A stretch of DNA of 64,000 bases from Batillaria attramentaria (Eukaryota > Mollusca > Gastropoda > Batillariidae), in NCBI GenBank assembly GCA_018292915.2, contig JACVVK020000144.1, positions 332,501 through 396,500 on the forward strand, read 5' to 3'. Below the pieces are notes generated by a model. That model did not search any database and had not been told where the DNA came from. It saw nothing but the letters and a program-made list of their open reading frames with translations. Positions 26,364-37,796 of the stretch are shown here, piece by piece. A program made the translations under genes and the position numbers. Positions within the stretch are counted from its first letter, which is position 1. The number at the start of each line of letters is the position of its first letter.

Positions 26364-26657
26364 CCACCACCACCAAAAAAACAACAAACAAAAACAAAAC
26401 CAACAAAAACTACCAGCCAAGCATAGTGATCGACAAAAGGGTTGATAATTACACGTATCTTACCCTTATTGGGAGAGTTTTGACGATCCTGTATGCGCAT
26501 GCCAGGAGGCAGGAGATAACTCTGCCACACTTCCGCTCCGTCAGTATGAGCCGTCTGATGGCAGCCCATTTCCACGTCACCATCACCCAGGTCCCGTCAA
26601 CTGCCAAGAATGAGTGCATGCGCGTGATTCACATGAGCGTACCTGTTGAAAATCTTG

Positions 26658-26689
<32 letters not shown>

Positions 26690-29600
26690 CACGCGCGCGC
26701 GCGCAGACAGGCAGACAGTCAGAGGCAATACTCTTTATTTTGCAACGGTAAAAGTTTTGGCAGATGTACGATGTTCAAACTTGCCGTTACTAAACTACGC
26801 AAACATAAGCAAAGGAAGGAAAATCTAAAAGCTACAGGAATATTAAAAAAAAACCCACAAAAAACAGAAGTATATGAACATTTAATACTCAATGAACACA
26901 TACACATACGCACACACACACTCACGCCTACTTGGGGTAACCCATGAGTGTTCGGGGAAGACACATCCTCGATTACAGGCGAAGGGGCACCATACCCCCC
27001 CCCCCCCCACACACACACACACACAAACACACGGGGGGGGGGGGGACAGACATGGAAACTCACCGCAGAATGTAAAGCGCCACAATGCATACGCAGCGTT
27101 CACCCTAAGTATGGTCTGGAAAACAAAAATCGTAATTCTAATACGAACGTGAATTCAAAAGGAAGTACATGCACCTGTTCGGGACAGAACACAGTAAGTC
27201 CATGACGTCATTTTGAGGGAAAAAAACCAACATTACATCAATGTCTTTCGTCTTGAAATCACCCATTTTCCTATGAAAGGACACCACGGACTTACCATAT
27301 TGTGACATCAGATTGCACGGCAGAAACAAATCACATTGGTTGGTTGCCATGGAGAATGAGAGGGCGTGGCTACACCACCTGTGGGCTACATATTCATTAC
27401 GCTTCCCAAAAGTGCAGCCTCGATTGGGCTATCACGCGCATGCGCATACCCAAACGGCGTATTGACCTATACAACCTGTAGCAACGGCACAACAAATGTC
27501 TCCCTGGTTGCAACCGAATCTGCACAACAATTATCCACGTGGTATTCACGTGATATTCACGTCATTCAGCGATTGGCGGAATTCAACGGGACATGTCTCT
27601 TTCCAGTTTGATTATCCTGTGCAAGTTTTTTTTTTAAAATCATGCTGCGTGAACGGTCTTTCCGTCCGATCAATTGCAAACTTGTATGCTTAGACGAAAA
27701 AAAAAGAATCACTACTGCAGTAGAATTTTGTAGCCAAACGTTCAGGAGTGCAACAGCAACAGACTGCTTTAGTTGTGCAAATTTGCCAGTGACGTAGGCA
27801 TTATGCCAGTGACGTATGCATTATGCCTGTGACGTATGCCTTATGCCTGTGACGAATGCCTTATGCCTGTGACGTATGCCTTATGCCTGTGACGTATGCC
27901 TTATGCCTGTGACGTAGTGTGTTGTGTTGTGTTTGGGGGTTTAACGTCCTTTTCCACCACATACGGGTGATATCAAAGACGGGGCAACGATGAAAAAGCC
28001 AGCACAAATATTTGGCCCCAGCCGGGATCGAACTCACGACCCGAGCATTAGAAGTCCAACGCTCTACCATTCGACCACCCCGGCTCCCCGCCTGTGACGT
28101 AAGCATACGCTGTTTGCGAAGAGCAGCGATCGACTGATGGGCGATTAGCCTAGTACAATCGAACCTGTAGAGTAAATAAAGCAAGTAAACAATAGAGTAA
28201 AACAGCTATTGTGATAGAGTAAGGCTGAGGGTCGGGTTTTTTTTTTTTTTTTTCCTTACTGCCCAGGCCAGAGAATCCGGCGAACCAAACAACTCACTGG
28301 ATTGTCCACGTTGGCGACGTAATTTATGAGACGTTGAAGAAATGGTTTCGCCATATTGCTCTTTTCTGAGAAGTTGGCGATATAAGGAAAGTAGTAACAC
28401 AGATTGGTGAAGGCGCGCACGCCGCACAGCCGCAATTCCAGTTCCGGTGACATCATCAGTTGCAACACGATGTCTGACGTCATTTCCTTTCCTGTCAGTA
28501 TGCATGCAGTCTTGGCTGAAAGATGAAAGTTGATTGACCGACTGATTGATTGATTTGATTGATGCTGATGACGACAACGACAATGACGACGATGGTGATG
28601 CTTGGATGATAATGATTAGATGATGATGACGATAACGACGACGATGATGATGGTAGCATTACTTTTATCTGGACCATACTGAACTACACTAGTTAGTCTA
28701 CGAATTTATCGCCGGGCTGAGAAATAAAATAAGTGTAATGTAACGATCCTTTATATTTTCAACGGAGGAAATGATTCGCACACAAAGCCAGTTTCAGCTC
28801 TTTCCATTGCTTAATACGACATGTTTATCACATTATGCTGTTTACTTTTTAAGCATCACTCCACAAAGAGAGAGAGAGAGAGAGAGGGAGGGAGGGAGAG
28901 AGGGAGGGAGGGAGAGAGAGGGAGGGAGGGAGAGAGAGGGAGGGAGGGAGAGAGAGAGAGAGGGAGGGAGAGAGAGAGAGAGAGAGGGAGGGAGAGAGAG
29001 AGAGAGGGAGGGAGAGAGAGAGAGAGGGAGGGAGAGAGAGGGGGGGGGGGGAGAGAGAGAGAGAGAGAGAGACAACGGACAGAATGAGTTACCCATCTGC
29101 GACAGGACACACAAGATGGCGGCCGAATGGCGTCTCATTCTTGGGTCAGACGGCCCCCACCTGCTGTGGTAAAGAGCCCAGTTCACCAGCACGATGCCGT
29201 CCGTGAACGTTTTCTTCAATCTCTCTGAAAACAAATGCAGGGCGACATTTTAGCTTTTGCTAAACCAGACTCCAGAGTGCAGTCCCTTTTTGGCGGGTCG
29301 TGAAAAAGGGTACTTTCCCCTGAAAGACTCCAGTGCCACAGAGATAGGCCAGAGATCCCAGTCGGCTTCCATGGCATGATGATGTTAACAATTCCGCTAT
29401 AAATAGATAAATAAATAGGACAGAAATTTTGTTCCAAACACTGTCATATTTAGTTTCAGCCTAAGACTGATTTAGGCAAAACCAAACAAACAAAAAAGCA
29501 ACAACAACAAAAAACCCCCCCCCCCAAGAAAAAAACAAAAAAAAAAAAAAAAAAAAAAACACCCCCCCCCAAAAAAAAAAAAAAAAAAAAAAACCCTGAG

Positions 29601-31281
29601 GCTTCAGCCATAATACATGTAAGACTGCAGTCCAAATATTCACGTAAGTTATTTGATCGATTAATCAATATATCATTAAATTCAATTAAAAAAAATAAAC
29701 GAAAAAGTCAACAAATTATTGTTCATGTTTTTACCCAAAAAAATGAAGTCGCAAGTGACAAAAGAAAAAATGAAGCAAGCATACTTACCTATGTCCAACG
29801 CGGCGAGGCGACTAAAGACACTACAAAGCGCGTCCATGATGGAGATGTGGCAGAGAGTACACAAGTCCAGCAAGACGTACCACAGCCGTGTCACGCACAG
29901 AGACTCAAATATACAACTCAGGTACTCATGCAACCCTGAAAAATGTCCAGAAAATCATATTGACTGGTTGAATTACTGCTTGTAACGACCGGATAATGAT
30001 AGCAAACTCAAGTCAAGTCAGGTCAAGTCCAAAATACTTTATTTATCCGCGTAGGGCAGTTCATGCGGGCGAGCATAAGACACATAAAAGAAGCTAAGAT
30101 CACTAAATTCATATACAGTAAACTCCGGTTATAGCGGCCACCCTTGGGACATGAACTTTGGTGTCGTTCTATCCGATGTCCGGTATAACCAAAACATCGG
30201 ATATAGCGGCAACTTTCGTCCTGGTGGACGTTAAATCCGATGTCTCCGTATATAACGGAAATTTTCCGGTATAGCCGACGTTTCCGTACATAAGGGACAT
30301 TTTCCGGATTGAAGACATTTCCTCTCCTCTCTCTCTGTGTCAGTGTGTGTGTGCGTGTGCGTGTGTGTGTGCCGTTATAGAAAGATTTTTGTCTTTCTTC
30401 GCTTCCTCTTTTACTTGATTTTGTTTTGGGGTTTTTGTCCTAGTCTGGGTTAGGCCCGTAGCCGCGGGTTAAATGAACCTCGAGTTCCACATACGGGCCC
30501 TGGTATGCAAGCGTTAGCCGGTCAAAGAAATTCATATTTGTCCACTATAAGAAGCCGCGAAGTCACCAGAATGGTCGCACTGGCCAAAAGGAACATCTAC
30601 TTGTTTGGCAAACCAAGCTTTGAGCTGTGTAGGCTGTGTCTGATATTCAGAATCCCACGTACTAAACTTTCTTCTGTAGGCTCTCGAGCCTTCTCCTACG
30701 CTGGTCCAAAAGCCTGGAATTCTCTACCTCTTTCGCTCCGCCAGTCAACCTCCCTCGAAACATTCAAAACAAATCTAAAAACTTACCTGTTCCTCCGTGG
30801 GTTCCACCCATGACCTGGGAGAAACACCACTGGAGCTGGCAAAGAGTTGGGGCAGCAAAAAAAAAAAAAAAAAAACAACAACCCAAAAACTTACCTGTTT
30901 TCATCTCAAAGCACCGTCTAACCTGCCTCCCTTTTCTCCATCTCCTTATTAAGTACCACACATGCAGTTACCCTGGCCCTGAACCTTGACTTTTATCTGA
31001 ACCTTTCACCTGTACTCTTAGCGCTTAGAACTGCCTTATAAGTAGATTACAGCGCTATATAAATAAATTATTATTATTATCATTCCTCTCAGAACTCATG
31101 ACGAACATGTAGACTGTAGTCATCCACTCTGGCACGTTTTCGACGCGCTGGTGATAGAGCGAAGCGGCCGCCTCAGGGCCCCCCTAGTTAAAACCACTCG
31201 CTATGCGAACTCTTTTATACCCTCGGCCGTTCGCTCGATCAACAGCAAGAGTCGGACATCATGCAGATAGTCTGTGACTGC

Positions 31282-31336
<55 letters not shown>

Positions 31337-32415
31337 TGTGTGTGTGTGTGTGTGTTGAGGGGGGGGGGTGTATAATATATAGTCTGTGATATACGTGATA
31401 ATTTATGTGATATGTGTTATGGTGATAATTTGTTTTTTTTTGTTTTATGTCTCTTTTAAGAACTCTTTTATGTCCTGTTTGTATGTTACCGGCAGACATT
31501 TAATTTCCCGGAAGAGATTAATAAAGTATTGATTGATTGATTGATGGAGCATTTAAAGCTTTCCTGTTCCTAACGCCGTTGAGATGGGAAAACTGCCGCT
31601 TTCGAAGCCCCGATGTTGTTTACCAGACAGGAGGGTGTTTCATTTGACCATCGCGACCGTTCCCGTGACTTTGTGGCTTCTAATAGAAAGAGAAATACGA
31701 CGTTCTTTGAGCCTATGGCCCCGTTCGTTAAATACACATCGAAAAATAGCCAGCCGGGGTGGCCGAATGGTAGAGCGTTGGACTTCTAATGCTCGGGTCG
31801 TGAGCTCGTATCCCGGTTGGGGTCAAATATTTTTCATCGCTGGCTTTTTCATCGTTGCCTCGTCTTTGATATCACCCGTACGTGGCGGAAAAGGACGTTA
31901 AACACCCACCCACCAATCGGCGCAACCAAATAACGTCATCTGCTCAGTTTGCGGCACACTTCTAAAGCAACATACGATCGCTGATTATTGCGGGTTTTTT
32001 TTTTTTTTTTTTGGTTGCGTTTTTCTGGATTGTTTAAAAGACATGCATAAGAAATAAAGACATAAATTATGGATTACTGTCTTCATCGTCGACTTGGAGA
32101 AGAACCAGAATGCCATTGACGCCATGTTTTCTGATCTCCGGACAGGCGGTACGCTTCGTGTCGTTCATCAGCTGCCCCAGCACATCCAGTACAAACCCAA
32201 GCTGTGGCCACTTCTCTGAAAAGAAAATACAAGGATAATAATAATACACGGCTATCTTTTAAGGTTTTATCTGGCGCATTTCAATCTATCCTTTTGTTTT
32301 GGGTTTTATCACTGGTACTTGTTCTTGGTTTTTTTTTTATCTTGGTCTCTGCCTGTCCTTTATTTTTTGTTCTCAGTTGGTTGGTTGGTTGGTTGGTTTT
32401 GTGTGTGTGTGTGTG

Positions 32416-32446
<31 letters not shown>

Positions 32447-32469
32447 TGTGTGTGTGAGTGAGTGAGTGA

Positions 32470-32500
<31 letters not shown>

Positions 32501-35500
32501 TGCGAGTGTTTCAGATAAAATTATGCTTTTGAGTGGATTATTTTACGAGCGTGAGTGCTGTGCAATTATACGGATCTGTTAGTGCAAGTTTTATTGTTAT
32601 TATTATTTTCTTCTTTATTTTTACGGTGGCCTATAATTTCCCTTCTGGGCTCAATAAAGTAATTTGAATTTGAACTGAACTTGAATCATCGACTTGAGAT
32701 CATCGTGGAATGATCACCACTAATTTTTGAATACGCTGACCAATGAGAGCGTCAAACTTAAACCTGATTGCGTTACAATGCTGTTAGTCTCCAACCACTA
32801 TAGCAAAATGACCCCCCCCCCCCCACCACATCATCCTCTATAACGTTGACATTCGTGAGATTTAGTAGGATTTCGTACGGAGGACTTCGCTGAGCAGGGT
32901 AACCCATTTGCATGTAAATTAGGCACGTTACGGGTACCATTAGCCAATCGCAGCGCGTTAGCAGCTCGCGGCCTCTGCCGTGTGAGCCTAATTTACATGT
33001 AAATGGGTTACGCTGCTCAGCGAAGTCCTCTTTACGAAGTCCTACTAAATCTGGCTTGTGTTCTTACGTGGCGGACGGATGGTGGTGCGAGCACAGCACA
33101 TCCAGTGGAAGAGTACTGCGGCCGAGGAGAGGCAGGCCACACATTCATCGTTGTCGTGGTCACATGACAGCAGAAGGGTGAGCAGATCGTCTAGGCCGCG
33201 GTGCGAGGCTAACTCTGTCATGGCTCGTTCCAACCTGGCGTTCTCCAAGCCTGGGATTAAATAATTGCAATGTATAAAATGAATAAATGAATGAATGGGT
33301 GGGTGGGTGGGTGTTTGGGGGTTTAACGTCCTCTTCCACCACATAGGGCGATATCAAAGACGGGGCAACGATGAAAAAGCCAGCACAAATATGTGACCCC
33401 AGCCGGGATCGAACTCACGACCCGAGCATTAGAAGTCCAACGCTCTACCATTCGACCACCCCGGCTCCCCTAAATGAATGAATGAATGAATGAATGAATG
33501 AACATAAATAAATAAGGGTGGGTGTTTGGGGGTTTGTCCTTTTCCACCACATAGACATAAATAATAAATAATAAAATCTACAATATAGATAGATAAAATG
33601 ATAGAATATAAATAAATAATAAAATCTACAAAATAAATAAAGAAATGAATAAATAAATAATACCATCTAAAATATAAATAAATGTATGACTGCATAAATG
33701 AATAATAAAAGTCTAAAATATAACTAAAAATAAAAATAATAAAATCTAAAATATAAACAAATAAATAAATATAAACGATTTTTCTAACTGGAAACTCCTT
33801 CCCATTCCACTGAGAAAACTGAACGAAGAAAAAGGAAAACGAAAAGAAACGAAACGGAACCGAAACAAAGGGAGAGATAATAAAAAAAGAAGATACTTAC
33901 TGTTCATTTTCTCTACAAGCAGTGTCAGGGTGGAGATGGCTCGCTTTTTTAGACGCCTTTCAGTGCCGACCACAGACTATTGGAGGAAAGAAACATTCAT
34001 TTCTGAAAATAATTCATCTGCATCGTTTTGCATCCACAAGCTTTATCTGACAGTCTTTCCTCCCCAAGCGAAAATTATTTGAAAAAAAAACTATTGGGTG
34101 GCGCTGCACCGCGGCGACGCGCTTCCACCGGAGGAAAGGAGCCCGAATATCCCGAAAGGGAAAATAAAGTAGTAAATTTAAAAAAAAAAAAAAAAGAGAG
34201 ACGCCAAAGACTGAGTAACGAGGGGGAAAAAACATAAGTTTTTTAAAATGACATCAAGGACGTACTGTGCTTTTGCCAACACATGGAAGAGTATAATAAA
34301 ATTATAAAAAAATTAAAAAGGGGGGGGGGGAGGGGGGAGCTTTGGCTCCACTCTCTCTCCCGCTCACGGTACCTTTTCAGTAGATAGTAGAATTTTCTTC
34401 AGTCTCCCCAGAAGTGTATTCCAGCAACTGACCTGTGAAAAGAAAGTTGAGGTGACGTTTTACTGTTTTAAGTGTTAAATAAAGTTGATATCAGCCCATC
34501 CGCCTTAACTCATTCGTGACGGGACACTTCGATCAAAGGTTCAGGCCTGCATCGACCACGACTCATGAAAACTGATTCCTCCATCGACTCAGTTTTCATT
34601 AAGTACACACTTCAGTTGAAAATGTCGTGTTTGTGTCTTCAATGACGTTTTCTGCAGTTGCATGGGGCAGGCCCAGGCTGTTGAGGCGGCGGCAGTACCC
34701 GTCACAATAGGGTTAAAGGTATGCAGTCTCAGTCTCAACCAAAGTAACAAAAAGTGTGTGTGTGTGTGTGTGTGGTGTGTGGTGTGTGTGTGTGTGTATG
34801 TGTGTGTGTGTGTGTGTGCGCGTGTGTGTGTGTGTGTGTGTGTTTTTAAAGCTATCCGACCGTTTCCCACAAAATGCACAGTTAACCACGCCACACAGCA
34901 TTTCCAACGTCTCTGAAACGCCTATAAAAGCAAAGGGGAGGCTGACTTCACAGCTCCCAAAGACACTCGCCTAGCCAAGCAGCCAAAGACACACGCCAGG
35001 AACAACTTGTCCTTAAGGGCCAAAAGCCATAGGACGTAAAGCAAGCTAATGATGATGATTTCACAGCTCAGTTTGCGCTTTGACACTGGGCGAGAACGAT
35101 GGCAGTGGTTAGTCTTCTCGCGCAGCACACAACACCCGACAGACGCTGTAGTGATGCGTCTCGCTCACTGACCAAAAGCACCATTTAGTCTCCGCAAACT
35201 CAGGCTCTGGTTTTATGCAACTGTGACAGAGTTGATTGTGCATTTTCCACAGTCGCAGGCTTAAAAACTTGGTGTGGTGTGGTGTGGTGTGGTGTGGTGT
35301 GGAGACTTCTCCTCGGCGCACATATCCATCTCTTTTGAAATGGTCATGGTGCCGCAGAGCTGGAGGAAGAAGCAGTGAAAGCCTGCTGCCCCTATGCGCT
35401 ACTTTATGTGCTATCCACCCTGCTATTCACTCTGGGCCCGTATGTAAAACTCGAGCTTAATTTAACCCATGGCTACGGGCCTAACCCAGACTAGGACAGA

Positions 35501-37148
35501 AGAAACAAAATTAATTTAAAAAGGAAGCGAAGAAAGAAAGACAAAAATCCTTCTGTAACGGCATAGGCATCTTGCTGGAATGGACCCGCTTCCTGATTAA
35601 AAAAAAAAAAAACAGAAAATTTTACCCTAGAGCTAGTTTAGTTCGAGGTTAGCCTCTAACCCGGGGGCTAAACTCCCTAACCTCGACTCAGTTTACATGC
35701 AGGCCCTGGTGCTTGCGACACTCTTTCTGTTTTCCACGCCACCGGCCACAGTCTACTCTTCTTCGAAAGATGGACGTGGGAGTTTTAGCGTGCACACTTG
35801 ATATTTGTGCGCGCGTGTGTACACGAGGGCAGGACAGGCACCGTAAACAAGTCTGCACTTTGACTCGATTTGGACAGGAAAAATCCATCCAATTTCATGC
35901 CCAACCCGGGCGGCTCTGGGCCCGTATGTAAAACTCGAGGTTAATTCAACCCACGGCTACAGGCCTAACACAGACTAGGACAAAAGAAACACCAAACAAA
36001 ATTAAAACAAAGAGGAAGCGAAGAGAGAAAGACAGACAAAAAAATCCTTCTATAGGGCATAGGCACATTGCTGGAATGGCCCGCTTCTGATTTAAAACAA
36101 CAACAACAACAACCAAAAAACCCCGAAAATTTAACCCAAGAGCTAGTTTAGTTCGAGGTTAGACTCTAACCCGGGGCTAAACTCCCTAACCCCGACTTTT
36201 ACAGCGGGCCCAGGATCCGAAGTGAGATACCTTAACCACTACACCAGATCCCCTTGTCAAAAATAAAAGGCACCGGCCGCCGACGTGTAGTGGTTAGCAC
36301 TACGGACCATGGACCTTGGTTCCAGTCCCAGCCGAGGCAAGCGGGATTTTTCCTACCTAGGTCGGCTCCTACCCAGAGCGGGTGTGTGCTATGGGCCCAA
36401 TGGGGAGGTTGTTGCCACACAGCCGAGATTCACCCACTTCACGGGTGCGACTTTGGGGGTGCTTCCCTTGGTATGACACGTCTCATGATGTGGATGATTA
36501 CACGGCAGGCACCGCAGGTGCCGTAGTTCCCGGGCCTGGTTAAAGCCGGGATATTTATGATAGAAAGCGTGGAATGCGGCCCTGTCCCGCAGTTCCAAAC
36601 CACACATCATCTTACCACCATCCCCATCTCCGTTGTCATGTATAATTTAAAAATAATAATAATAATAAAAAAAATAGCCCCAAGTTTTTTGCCCTCCGTG
36701 AATTCCACCCATGACTTGGGAAGAACACCACTGGAGCTAGCAAAGAGCTGAGGCAGAAAAATAAATAAATAAATAAGTAAATGGCGTTTTTTCAGTTTAC
36801 TCCAACCTTCGGTGTTTCCGGAATTTTGTCCCCGTCAGGATGAAACAGCATCTTCAGCAGCCTGGCATCCTCTATTAAGTCTGGGCTGCTCTTGATCATC
36901 TGCATCTTCTGCCGGTTCACCTTAGCAAAAAGTAAATAAATAAAGAAATGAATATGACCACGGAGATGTAGAAATCCGAGTGATCAGATTTGGCTTCGTA
37001 AAATAAATTCTTTGTAAATCAAGTTGAAATCCATGCATTTGACCAGAAACGTCACCCCCCCCCCTCCCCCCGCACTTACCCTTTTTCTTTAAAAAAAAAG
37101 AAAGAGAAAGGAGGAAAACACACAAACACGCGCACACACACACACACA

Positions 37149-37179
<31 letters not shown>

Positions 37180-37374
37180 GCACGCACGCACGCACAACAC
37201 ACACACACACACACACACACACCACCAAAAGTTATTATATATAACTACAAAAAGACTAAGAAAAAAATTAATACATGGGTAAATTAACTAAAAAACAACA
37301 ACAACAACACCACAGAGGTGGTTGGGTGGGTGGGTCTTTGGGAGTTTAACGTCCTTTTCCCACGTATTCAACAA

Positions 37375-37412
<38 letters not shown>

Positions 37413-37710
37413 TGATGATGATGATGATGAAACGGGGAAAACAAAATACAAACAAAAGTATTATCTAAAGGAAATGAAGAAGAGAAAAGTACACATGATA
37501 AAGAAATCAAAACATACATCGCATGTGTCGATGATATTGGCTGTATGCCAAGTAAGAACTTCAAAGTCGACACTATCATTCAAAAACATTTCAATCTATA
37601 TGGACAGATGAGCGTGTCGTGTAGAATTTGTTTGAAGTTAGTGAATTTGGAAACGAAGAGAGAGAGAGAGAGAGGAGAGGACACACACACACACACACAC
37701 ACCACACACA

Positions 37711-37746
<36 letters not shown>

Positions 37747-37748
37747 GA

Positions 37749-37796
<48 letters not shown>

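Noticed and set aside
30785..30870. Shared 3' tail between LINE and SINE-B
   Set aside because: First read as a SINE borrowing the LINE tail. The 15-bp duplication AAAAACTTACCTGTT on both sides shows it is a truncated SINE inserted in the LINE.
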